Origin: Marsupella aquatica
Taxonomy: Eukaryota > Marchantiophyta
NCBI GenBank assembly: GCA_973895155.1
Contig: OZ316893.1
Span: 12,400,001-12,464,000 of the forward strand
Reading direction: 5' to 3'
Length of the DNA: 64,000 bases
The notes under the pieces were generated by a model. It ran no database searches. It was not told where the DNA came from and saw nothing but the letters and a program-made list of their open reading frames with translations. Both the position numbers and the translations under genes were made by a program. Positions 50,334-60,844 of this stretch are shown here, one piece after another (position 1 is the first letter of the stretch; the number at the start of each line of letters is the position of its first letter).

Positions 50334-51383
50334 TCGAAACCTCTTGGCTCTCTGTAGAACCCTGTCACATTCTTTGGCATCAACACTGCCAACAATAGAA
50401 CCACTGCGCAGATATTCCAACACTCTCACATCATTGTGAATATCTTGTTGTCCAAAAGTTACCTCACCAACATCCACATCTGAAGACTCATCATCCACTC
50501 CATCCAATGAGGTAGAGTCCACAGATCCACTGTATGCTGGCACCCAACAAAAAAAGGCAGATGCATGCCATCCTGACACCATCTCCTTATCTGACTCATC
50601 ATGCCATCTGGCTCCAGTCTCATCCTGCTGACTGGTACATGGATTGCGGCTTAATCCATCTGCATTCAAGTTCACTTTTCCAGGCCTACGCACCACCTGG
50701 AAATCATACTCCTGTAACAACAATGCCCATCGTGCAAGCTTCCCTGTAAGCTTGTCAGACTCCATTAACCACTTAAGAGGCTGATGATCAGTGATCAAGG
50801 TGAAGGGGTTACCAAAAAAGTAGCAACGAAAGTGTGCAACAACCCACACTGCTGCCAAACACTCTCCCTCATAAGAGCTATACTTAGCCTCTGTTGAATT
50901 GTTTGATCTACTGGCATAAGCCACAACAAACTCATTCCCCTCATCATCCTTCTGAGTCAGCACTGCTCCAAGTCCTACTCCACTCCAATCAGTGTGTAAC
51001 TGAAATGGTCTGCCTGAAATGGGTCTTCTCAAAATAGGGGATGATGCCAACCTTTGCTTCAACTCCTGAAAGGCATGCTCCTGGTCATCACCCCAAATCC
51101 ATTCTTGATCCAACTTAGTGAGTATGGTCAAAGGTTTAGCAAGCTGGCTAAATCCTTTAACATACCTCCTGTAGTAGCTCGCCAATCCCAAGAATGCACA
51201 AACTCTACTCACATCAGTAGGGCAAGGAATCTGGGTAATGGCCTCCACTTTAGTCTGCTGTACACCCAATCTCCCTAGGTGTATAGTGTGGCCCAAATAC
51301 TCAATTTGGTCTTGAAAGAACTTACACTTGCTAGGATGGAGCTTCAACCCATGTGCTCTCAATCTCTCCAACACAATCTGCAA
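50331..51383 (-). pseudogene. element 1 RT thumb/connection and RNase H
   Basis: A 350-aa ORF in the same frame as its neighbours. It starts with the gypsy RT C-terminal segment (KCKFFQDQIEYLGHTI, YYRRYVKGFS) and continues with RNase H: HTDWSGVGLGAVL, YEGECLAAVW, LITDHQPLKWL, LNADGLSR. The four acidic positions of RNase H look present. TAA at 51390-51392 interrupts the reading between RT and this part, in VEEH-stop-QHL. There is no frameshift, so one point mutation explains the break. RNase H removes the RNA template during reverse transcription. Confidence 0.88.
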
Positions 51384-51389
51384 GTGCTG

Positions 51390-52127
51390 TTAATGTTCTT
51401 CCACAGTAGAAGAGTAGACCAAAATATCATCAATATAACATCTGACAAAATCCAAACCTGCAAGGATTCGATCCATGACTCTCTGGAACTCAACTGGTGC
51501 ATTCTTCAACCTAAATGGTAAGAATAACCACTGATACAAACGATCTTTGCCATAAGAATCAATCCCCCAGAATGTTGTCTTGGACCTGTCAGCATGCCTA
51601 ATTGGAAGCTGATGGTACCCTGCCCTCAGATCCAATGAACTTAAAACCTTTGCATGCCCCACAGCATCAAAGATTTCCTCAGGTGTGGGCATGGCATATC
51701 TATCAGATTTTGTCTGGCGATTAATGGGTCTGTAATCACCACACATGCGCCTATCTGTGTAATTGCCATGCACATCCTTCTTGGCTGGCATCACTGTGGC
51801 ACATGCATACTCCCCATATGAAATCTCCACCAATCTAGCCTCCAACAAATCTTGAGTTCTACTTTGAATCAGAGCTCTCTCCATGTCACTATAACAGTAT
51901 GGCCTATGAAAGATTGGCGCATCACTAGCCAATTCAATCTGAATACCAGGACCCTTTAATGTCCCCAAATTCTTCATGCTAAATGCAAAACAATTCCAGT
52001 AACTCTTCAGGAATCGATGCATGCGACGTCTCTCCTCCCCTGTCAACTTAGGGCCAAGCTGTGGTTCCCAACTCTCCACCAAATCCCTAATATCTCTTTG
52101 TAGGGTAGAAGAGATAGCCAATGATTG
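51390..52127 (-). pseudogene. element 1 reverse transcriptase palm
   Basis: Ty3/gypsy reverse transcriptase with DYRPINRQT, LSSLDLRAGYHQ, LPFRLKNAP and the catalytic CYIDDILVYS. One position normally Gly (LPFGLKNAP) is Arg, perhaps damaging. It follows the gag-protease-methyltransferase ORF in the same frame, separated only by TAG at 52128-52130. It would copy element RNA into DNA in cytoplasmic particles. Its own ORF has no ATG at the start, which argues that it was translated as part of one long polyprotein. Confidence 0.9.
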
Positions 52128-55100
52128 CTATTTAGCAGTAGATTGAGCAGTCCCTTCCTGCTCAACAATCTGTCCAGCCTTGGCCAATCCTGCCATAGGT
52201 CCATGGACTATCTGCTCGACCCCAGCTGTGGTCAGTACTGTCTCAGTGGACCGCAAGCTCACCAAGGGACAATCAGTAATTCCAGTAGAGCGCATCCGCA
52301 ACTGTTCAGCTACTCCCAAGCTGATAATCCAAGTCAAACAATTCAGGTCCATTGCTTGACCAAGAACCTGGCGCCGCAACCCCTCTGACACAGAGGCAAC
52401 TGCAGTGGTGCTAGTCAAAAATCCTATAGCACGCTCTCTCTCATCAGCAGTAGGTTCCACTAATTGTTGGAGAGCTGTGTCCCACACAAGTCCAGGGCCA
52501 CCTGCTCTGAATGCATATGAAGTAGAGCGGCTTACAAGAGTGGGTAATGCACAACGTGGGCGCCCAACTACATTGACCATTGCCAATGGAGGTCTATCAG
52601 GTTGGGCCACACCCTGTGCACGATGCCCTGGATCCAAAATATCATCCACCACTAAGGCGGGTGAGCGTGGAATGCTGTCAAATGCACGCTTCAGCACCTC
52701 ACATGGGATCAAATTAGTCCACCACAAGCGTGGACGATGTGCACAAGAACCCACACGTGCAGCATCCAATAACACAGCAGGTCCAATCCAAGACCTCACT
52801 TGGTGAAAACTAGCAACAATCCGACTATGATCATCACCGAACAATGGCACATTCTCCAAAATGTATGTTGGAGACTGTGTCTGATGTAACTGGAGATGAT
52901 GCAGCACCCGTAACATCTCCCAAAACAATGCAGAGCGTGGATCATAAAGTCCATGCCCAACGCCAGCTCTAGATTGGCCCTGACATGGCCAACCAGCAAT
53001 CACCAAATCAATGGGGCCAACATGATGCAGATGATCCGCCCCCAACAATAAAATATCAGCAGGTAGTGCATGCTGATAACCACGAACAACATCCACTGGT
53101 AGCAACTGTGGATATCTATCCACCAACATAGTCACATGTCGCAATGAGACCCTCCATGCTGTCTCATCTGTCTCCACATACAAATAACGACGAACAAGAA
53201 TTCCTGCCTGAAGAACAGCAGCCAATCCAGTGCTAATCCCACCAAAAAGATCCAACAAAAAAATACCCTCCGGTGGATATTGCCAAGCAATAGGAGTGGT
53301 ATCCAATGGTGAAAGAGTCACAGGTCCATCTGCAAGAGACTGCTCTGCTCCTGACTGTGGTGTAAAAGCATGACGCCATGCATCATGTACCAATCGTGCT
53401 GTTGCCTGTGACAAGGCCTGTGCACTGCCCCACACTGGTGGCACAACACTGCCAACAGGTAATCCTCGCATGATGTGCTCCTCATGAGACTCCTCCAATG
53501 GTGGAACATCTGCTGCATGCACATTACCCTCAAGCAAATCATCAGGTCCAGCAATTACACCACTGAATGCTACCAAAGACAATGGTGTGGATTTAGGGCC
53601 TCCCCAAGGTCCACTAAATCTCACTGGCAATTTGCTCAATCGAGCATCTCCTGACTGCCAATCAGGTCTATATGACACTGATTCCTCCCAAAAATCAAGA
53701 ATAAATCCCATGGGGTAGAGCACTGTACATCCTACCAACACATCATATGACTCTGCCTTAGTCAGAATAGCTCGCGCCTGTATATGTGAGCTATCTGTGG
53801 TATGACCTTCCTGAATCCTCAAATCAAGAGGTCTCCTGGTAATGTGCTGTGTAGGTGTAGGTCCCCCCAATGAAGTCTGAATGGGAAAGGGACAATCCTC
53901 CAAATCCTCTGGACGCAATCCCAATCCACGTATGACAGACTTTCCCAACATCAAGGGTTGAGCACCAGTATCAAGTAACACCCTCTCTGGCTGGTACACT
54001 GCTCCAGAAGGCCCAACTAATCGAAAGATATCACTCCGATTATCCAATGATACAACATTAGGTTTAAACCTAGTCCTCTCAAATGCAGGGCGTGCTGGTA
54101 AATCCACCAATCTTGCTGCTGTTGCATGCCATGTCTCACTAGTAGTAGTAGGTGGCATGGTCTTCACTGCTTCAAGACTGCAAGTTGCTTCTGCATGGGA
54201 AGCAACCACTGGAGTGTGCTCACAGAGTGTAGCTGCCAATCTGAACACTTCTGCAGGACCAACTCCCAAGTTCAGCATGTCTGTCGCTGAAAATAATGGG
54301 GTGCGTACCATGGCAGTAGCCGCCCCTAGCAGGGTACCTGTCATCCCTACTGCATCACTACCTGATTCTGCCAACTTACCCACGCCAGGGTTTGTTCGAA
54401 TCGGGTTCATAGAGGCAGTCTGAACTGTCTCTGACAATGTAAAAGACTGAGGAAGCTTTGTCTGTCGACGTGCATCCCCCCTCTGTGGATCTAACTCCAC
54501 TACTGCTCCTCGGGGCTCAAGAGCTTTGGCTGCCCCACGTGTCAAAGCTGCTGATGCATCAATATGTGCAGTGCCACACATGAATCCCATGGGGGCAAGG
54601 TCTCCATCAGCTCCATAAGATGTGGAAGGACCATGGGATGTGGAAGGTCCATAGGATGTAGATGCCCCATCACCAGAATTAGGTCTCACCTGGGAACTAG
54701 CCATGGCAACTAGTTGTTGCTCCAATTGAGCAATCTTAGCATCCTTTGGATCTATGGTTACAGCAGGGGCAGCGTCACCTCCTTGTCTCCCTGCATGTGG
54801 CATGCCACGACCACGTCCATTACCTCTACCTCCTCCTCCTCCTCTTCCCTGATCATGTGTACGGGATCCTCCTCTCCGTAACTCAGGGTGGAGTGAGAAA
54901 CACCTATCTTTGGTGTGTCCAGGAGCTCCACAGTGATCACACTGTTGCTGATCAGGCGCTAATGCTCCCCCTGATCCTCTATGATCTGGGCAATATCTCT
55001 GTGCATGATCCCCACCACAGGTCCAACATCCTGACTGCTGTCCAGCATAAGAGGGCACAGGTCTCTGGCTAGTAGACTCTCGTGCAGTAGGCTTCTCCCT

Positions 55101-55510
55101 CTGGCTCTTTCGTGCAGTAGGCTGTGGTGTGGATGTAGATGCAGCCTTTGGTGCTTCCTTGGCAAATCCGGAAGTCACCACCTTCTCATTCACCATATTG
55201 AGCTCAATGCGCTCAAAAAGGGTAAAAACAACTGCTAATGTGGGATCTGCATCCCTAAGCAGAGTGACATCTCTCACTCTGCGTCGCAATTCTCTATCCA
55301 GAATTGCATACCAAAACTGGACTGCCTGAGCCTATGTCACTCCCTTGGTGACAGTGATCAATCTGCGCATACGAGTGTATGCCTCACGTAGACTCTCTCT
55401 AGTCTTGCGCTGGAACTCCTGGAGACCCTTCAACTTATCAATTCTCACACCTTGATAGTTCTGCTTTAGTACCTCAAAGAATTCCACCACAGGGTTAAAT
55501 GCTGGCAAGA
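52128..55510 (-). CDS. element 1 Gag - retropepsin - C5-cytosine DNA methyltransferase
   Basis: An unbroken 1053-codon frame (55289-52128). Upstream in the same frame gag continues to the truncation at about 55510, with one TAG at 55332-55334. Order by residue from 55289: end of the gag domain (upstream RIDKLKGLQEFQ), CCHC knuckles C88-C100 and C117-C130, a Gly/Arg-rich stretch (140-168), a long linker, retropepsin with LLDTGAQP (D440), then a methyltransferase at 675-990 (about 53267-52320). Methyltransferase motifs: I FLLDLFGGISTG, II E706, IV GWPCQGQS (nucleophile C769), VI ENV (812-814), VIII HRPRLWW, IX TLVSRSTS, X RRQVLGQAMD. The order I to X and the RPRLWW/GFL details resemble Dnmt3-type enzymes, not permuted plant DRMs. 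It would add 5-methylcytosine using S-adenosylmethionine. A target recognition region lies between VIII and IX. The methyltransferase sits between protease and RT. Confidence 0.9.
55332..55334 (-). other. in-frame TAG in element 1 gag
   Basis: The gag reading ...TVTKGVT-stop-AQAVQFWY is otherwise continuous from about 55510 to 55289. CAG to TAG would explain it. Confidence 0.8.
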
Positions 55511-55511
55511 T

Positions 55512-56852
55512 CTAAGGGCGGCCAAGAAAGCCCAAGATGAACTGCGGATTAAGCGGCATGAACTGAACATCATGCAGGGGCAGTTGGACACAGCGTAGGC
55601 TGATAATCAGATTATCAAGGATAAATTGACTCAGACCCAGGGAGAATTGGCCGACGCAATCAAGGACAGGGAGAAATGGAAGAAGGAGCTGAGAAACGCA
55701 GATGAGGCCCATATAGCAGTCAACAACCGGGTCACGGCGGAGACTCAGAGAAGGGAGAGGGCGTTGAAGGGGGAGCTCGAGAAAATCCACGGAGTCCTTG
55801 AGCAGAAGGAGGCCGAGTTAGGGAAATCCTATCAAGGGATTATTGCGCTACAGCAGGAGCTTGCGTCCCTGACGGCCAGCTTTAAGGCCGACCTGCGGGA
55901 GAAGGACGCCCAGCTCAACCAGACTTATGCCAAGATGAATAACATGGAGTCTGAGGTCGTAGCGGAGCTCGACAAGGAGCTAAGAGCAACCCGGGAGGAG
56001 AGGGCTACCACCAAGAAGGAATTGGAGGAAGCCCACAGGGAATTGGAGGAAGCCAAAAACGAGCTGGAGAAGGCACGTAAGGACCTGGATGAGACCCAGG
56101 AGGAGTTGGAGGAAATCACAAGGAAGATGGAGAACCTACAGCGGCGGGCCGACAACCAAACTGAGCGGCTGAAGAAACAAGCCGCCGTATTTAAATGCTT
56201 AGCTGCATCAGGTCCATCTCCCGTTGGGGCAAACCAGTTACCAGGGGTGGTAATTACCGAAGGACCAGCCGTGACACACGGCCCGGTGCCAAACATTGGC
56301 GGCAAAGGGAAGGAACAGGCTGTGGAGATAGTGAAGAAGAAGAAGCGGAAACCTTCGGGGTCCAAAGGTTATTCGACCCCTCAAGCCGTACTCAAACCAG
56401 CGCCAACCTCTGGCATGAACACGACAATAGATTCCGCTATCACCAAAGGTGGGGATGGCGCGGTCCAAGCCGAACTACTCAGTAATGAGGCCGGTATCCC
56501 AGATCCACCTCTTGAGCAGGCTGGGGAGACAGTGGCTGAAGCCGAGGCTGAGGCCGTAGCCGAGAATGATTCCTGAGCCGATGCCGAAGCCGAGGGTGGG
56601 CCCAGTCAGGCCGATGAAAAGTTGACTCGGTCAGAGGCAGGTAATCTGTCAGAGGACGGACCAACGGCAGTGGTTGCGGAGGAAGCATTGGGGGCGTCCA
56701 TTGAGGATCCACCACCGGTGTCGTGACGGTGCAAGGGCGCCATTCCTTTTAGGAAGGGCGGACGTGGAGGTAGGAGGCGTGAGTGGGCAGGGCGGGCGTT
56801 GATCTCCAAGTTTAGGATTAGGATCAGGACCAGGAGCGGCCCTGACACTTAG
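55512..56852 (+). pseudogene. coiled-coil ORF of a third retroelement fragment
   Basis: Plus-strand reading, in one frame from about 55512 to TAG at 56850, interrupted by TAG (55596), TGA (56574) and TGA (56724). Roughly the first 210 residues are heptad-rich coiled coil (EELEEITRKMENLQRRADNQ and similar), followed by a KKKKRKPSG basic patch like a nuclear signal and an acidic AEAEAEAVAE tail. It has no catalytic domain I recognise. A comparable minus-strand coiled-coil ORF (62058-63936) stands next to an LTR-like region, so I infer an accessory ORF 3' of pol in this retrotransposon group. It starts abruptly where element 1 gag ends. Confidence 0.6.
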
Positions 56853-57590
56853 CTTAGTGGGATTGCGGTTCCACTGGTAGGAGCAACACTTGTGCTCCTG
56901 CCTTGCTGTACATAGGTAGTTTCGGGCAGGTAGATTACTGTTCGGTAGATTAGGCTTACGTTGCAAAGAATTAGGCGGATCCACTACCAGGATAAGTACC
57001 TGGGCAGCGGGGAGCCAAGGGCCTCTTCTTTAGCAAGTTTTTAGTTTGCACCAGCCGGGCTGGGATCAAGTAGTAAGAGAAGCTCTCGGTTAGTCATACC
57101 GTGACCTTGTGTATATTCATGTTTCCTCATGCCTAAGAGCTGAATAGAGTTGGCCTCACGGCTTAGTTCGCAGAGCTTGTGTATGAGATGTACTGTTTGT
57201 ATGGCAAGTGCATGGTATGACTCAGTCAGAAGGAGTCATTTTGCTATTTGTGTGTTGCATTAACTTGTGTGAAGAGTGCCCACATCTACCAGAAGGAAGG
57301 AAAGTAAACAAGGGAGTGAGAGTTGGATGTGTAGAGCTGAGAGAGGTCTTAGCGGCTTAACCAAGCCTATTGGGGATCATTCCGGCGGCGGAATCCAAAC
57401 ATACCTAACCAGAAGGAGAGGAAGACAAGGGAAGGCCTAGATTAGGCCGGCTACGTATCTCATGACCCGATGAAGGATCTGTCCAGTATATGTGTGTAAA
57501 AGGCTAATAGTAATAGTAGGAGGAGGTTAGCAGCGTCCCATGCCGCTAAGCCGCGGAAACGGCCTCGCCAAGCGCAAAACCTGCGGGAAT
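56853..57590. other. non-coding junction between plus- and minus-strand retroelement fragments
   Basis: This probably holds the 3' UTR/LTR part of the plus-strand fragment and, from about 57480, the broken pol of element 2. A small perfect palindrome ATTCCG-GCGG-CGGAAT lies at about 57379-57394. No domain is seen. Confidence 0.4.
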
Positions 57591-57617
57591 CGGCTTGAGC
57601 TGGGGGGTTTCTTGGGT

Positions 57618-58481
57618 TTAGGGAGCCATGGGACGCACCACATCCGCTGACCAGGGAATGATAATAGTGGGGATTCCAAACCGAAACTGCCGTTTGCCCC
57701 AATCACTTGTGACCTTGGCCACATACAACCATGGCCTGCCAATTAAGATGGGAAAACCGTAGGGCCGAACGGGTCGCATTACCAAATAGTTGAGGGGAAA
57801 AGATTTTCCCCCAATCATTGTTGGAATCTTGGTGAGACACCCCAGCGGCACCACCCGTGCCCCATCAGCCAGCCTCATGGCACGTGCCGGTGGTTCTAAC
57901 TCCGTATACCCCAACCGGTTTGCTGTCTCCTCAGTCATAATGTTGACTCCCGAACCCCCATCAACCGGTACAAACCGTATCGCACATCCGTTGATGTCCA
58001 CCGTGAGTTCTGGGGCACCCAAATCCTCCGTGACCCAGTTGACTTGTATGGGGTCAGCCCCAACTTTGGGTAACCTTCTTCTACGTCTCCTCCTCATAAG
58101 AATCTCCTTGACTTGGCGGCGGTAGAGGGAGCTATCACGTAGCAATTGCCCAATTGTGGCACTGACTGGACAATCTAGAATATCTTGAGCAATGTTGTAC
58201 GCAGTTGCAGGAGGTATGGGTGGGATGACCTCCTCTCCTGGTTTCCAACGAACAACCTTCTCCTCCGCTTTCTTTCTGGCCTTTGCCTCCTCTAGGTCTT
58301 TGTCAATGGCCGCTTGCATGGCTTGTGCTTCTAGCTCCTCCAGCTGCTTGCGTACCTCTTCTCCCACCTTTGGGTAGAACAACTTGGGGTTATCCCGATC
58401 AAAGTCGCTATCTTCCATGGGTGGCACCTCCGGTTCGTGTGAGGTGCCCGATGTGGAAGCTTGATGCACCTCCTTGTACTT
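57618..58481 (-). pseudogene. element 2 retropepsin-like protease region
   Basis: An ORF of 283 aa in the same frame as the gag parts upstream. After a charged coiled segment (EELEAQAMQAAIDKDLEEA) and an Arg-run it shows the aspartic protease core FVPVDGGSGVNIMT (D170) and the family's second half ILIGRPWL. The D-G-G active site replaces D-T/S-G, a variant I know from other plant elements. RT, RNase H and integrase do not follow: the minus-strand reading stops at 57618 and sequence soon changes, so pol is lost. Confidence 0.75.
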
Positions 58482-59789
58482 CTACTTGAGTTCAGACTTG
58501 TCCTTCTTTTTCCCAGACCGAGTGGAGACCCGGTAACAAGAGTAGTGTCTCCTCTCATCATCACTGTCCACCTCCGGCAAATTTTCAGCGTGAGTCCACT
58601 CATGACTTGGGGACCGTGTGTGCTCAACAACTTCTGAAGTGACAACGACCACCAAAGGTGCCTCCACAACTGGAGATACTACAACGATTGATGGTACTAA
58701 CTCCTCCTTGATGGTGACCAGCCTCTGCTTGGGAACGTCAACTACGGGCTCTTCCCGTTTTGTGACCAACTCCTTTGCAAGGGTGAACTCAAGCGGGTCA
58801 ACCGCTTCCGTGGCAAGAAAGTTGACGTTAGCTTCTTTGAGCGGGGGTGGTGGTCCCTTCTTCTCCGGTCCTCCAGCTTGTTGAGCCTTGATTGCTTCCA
58901 AGGTTGGACAGTGTGGTGCAAGATGACCCTCCCCCTTGCACAATTGACACAACCGGGCAAAATCTCCGTTCCCTTGACGTGTGGGCTCCGGGCACACGTT
59001 AGTGTAGTGGCCAGCTACTCTACAATTGTAACAGATAGGGATCTTTCTTACTCCCGGATACGGTGGCCTATTCCCGGAAGTAGCGTTGGAATAGTTGGCA
59101 TATGGGGGTGCTCCAGCGTTAGTCGAGATCCCATGAATGCTCCTTGGTCCCGGGTTGAGCGGCTGCACACTATACACATTTGCCTCCGGTGGCTCCTCCA
59201 TGAAGTACTCGATTGGCCCCTCCGTTGCGTAGGAAGAGGTTGAGTAGCTAGCTCCTTCTACGTCCTCCTCCCGTACTTGGAAGACCTTGGCTGGTTCTCC
59301 CGCTGGACACTCCTTCGGGGCATGACCAAACTTCATGCACTTGGTGCACCACACGTTGGCTCTCTCTACTGGAACCTTTCTCCTCTCTGGCTTGAGACCT
59401 GCAAAGTGCACCTTCAACGCTTTCATTTGCTCTGTCAACTCATCATACCTGGCCTCTTGCTCCTTGAGACGTCTTGCCGTAGACAATGGGGTAACGGCCA
59501 CCGTGGGTAGCACAACTTCTCGATGAGTCAACTTCTTGGCCTTCTTGGACAACTTCTTCTTCCTCTTCTTTCGCTTCTCAGCTTCTGACTCCGTAGTGTC
59601 TGACTCCGTAGTGCTCTCAGAGTCCTCGGATTCATCACTACCATCTGACTCGGATTCACTTGATTCCTCACTAGTGGAACTGTTCACAGGCTTCAACTTC
59701 TTTCTTCGGCAGCGCTTGCTCGTGGCATCGGCGGCAGTGTATGACTCCGCTGCTGCAATAGCCTCAGCCAATGTGGTTGGCTTGGCCTG
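58482..59789 (-). pseudogene. element 2 Gag nucleocapsid region with three CCHC knuckles
   Basis: 429 residues: a Ser/Glu/Asp-rich then Lys-rich start (residues 30-80), then knuckles C142-C155 (CTKCMKFGHAPKEC), C247-C260 (CYNCRVAGHYTNVC) and C275-C288 (CQLCKGEGHLAPHC). These bind genomic RNA. The frame is bounded by TGA at 59790-59792 and TAG at 58482-58484; both join the neighbouring ORFs without a frameshift. The start is not an ATG of its own, so this is the middle of one polyprotein. Confidence 0.82.
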
Positions 59790-60608
59790 TCATACAAAGA
59801 ACCCCATCTTGCTTGGTAGGGCAGCTACAAACCACGCTTGTCGCATAGCATCATCGGTACGGGCTTGTATCCGCCGTACCAACTTCTGGAATCTTTGCAA
59901 GAACCTCCGTAGCGACTCTTTCTTCTTCATCCTAAGTTGACCCACCTTCAACAGGGATGTGGCTTCCACTCCAATAGATCGGAACTCCTTCAAGAATGCT
60001 TGCTTGAACAAAGCCCAATCAACCTTCACGTTGGGTAGCAACGAGATGAACCATGGCCCTGCCTCCCCCCTCATCATTCCGGGAATGATAGTTAGCTTGT
60101 GGGCAGATTCTCCATTGGCTTCAGCGATCCCTTCAAATTCTTCGATCCATTCGTCTGGGTCATCTTTTGGTCTTCCCTTGAAGGGTACGTACTGAACACG
60201 GGTACGTTGTGCAGCTGCCATCGGTGCAGCTGGCCCCCGTATCAACACCGGCGGTAATGGCGTACGTTGGGCCACCGGTAACAGCAATGCTGATAGGTGT
60301 GAGATGATTTGTGGCAATGCAGTGAGCTCTGGGATCAGATTTGGCCGTAACTCAGACTGTACCAACACAAAGGGCTCCCCTTCTTCTAGCATGTGATCTA
60401 CGTCTGGCTCTTCGTCTGGACGTATGGCCTCGTTGTGTTGAGACCCTTCTTGCGGCACACCAAATTGTTCTTCTAGCTCTCGTGGCAACCTCCTCTCTTC
60501 TGCGAGCCGTAATTGTTCTTCAGCAGCAACCCAAGAGGACACTCGGTCTAGCTCAGGCGTACGTGAGTGTTGGGGGCTTGCTCTCCCTCCCCTTCTTCCT
60601 CTCGGCAT
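59790..60608 (-). pseudogene. element 2 Gag N-terminal/capsid region
   Basis: 272 residues beginning MPRGRRGGRASPQ. The retrotransposon gag capsid motif region includes FKGRPKDDPDEWIEEFE, GEAGPWFISLL, FKQAFLKEF and RRFLQRFQKLV. It forms virus-like particles. The start codon lies 216 bp downstream of the primer binding site, a normal leader length. TGA at 59790-59792 (GTA TGA CAG) ends it where family context expects Arg; CGA to TGA fits. Confidence 0.82.
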
Positions 60609-60824
60609 CCCATTGAGACCTGCATGCCAAGCTCACGCAAAAATATCACCAACAAATCTTCCTCAAACATCAACCATCGCAAGTTGCATTGTGGTTGACA
60701 TACAATCACAGAGTAACCAAGAAAAACTTCTCAAGTATCAACCGTCGCAAGTTGCGTTGTGGTTGATACGCTTGAACTCCAAATAGACGTAGCTCCCCTC
60801 CTCCTGCAACCAAACAAGGAGAAG
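60609..60824 (-). promoter_or_regulatory. element 2 5' leader with two related hairpins
   Basis: Between PBS and gag, two copies 67 bp apart share ATCAACC-N-TCGCAAGTTGC-N-TTGTGGTTGA. The copy at 60735-60769 has perfect 9-bp arms (GTATCAACC / GGTTGATAC). The one at 60668-60700 has shorter arms. The position matches dimerisation or packaging elements of retroelements; that function is inferred. Confidence 0.5.
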
Positions 60825-60844
60825 GATCCCCGGCAGCGGCGCCA
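60825..60844 (-). promoter_or_regulatory. primer binding site complementary to tRNA-Asp
   Basis: Minus-strand TGGCGCCGCTGCCGGGGATC matches the 3' end of plant tRNA-Asp (…CCCCGGCAACGGCGCCA) with one mismatch. tRNA-Asp priming is common in plant gypsy elements. It fixes element 2 on the minus strand and places its 5' LTR at higher coordinates. Confidence 0.8.
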
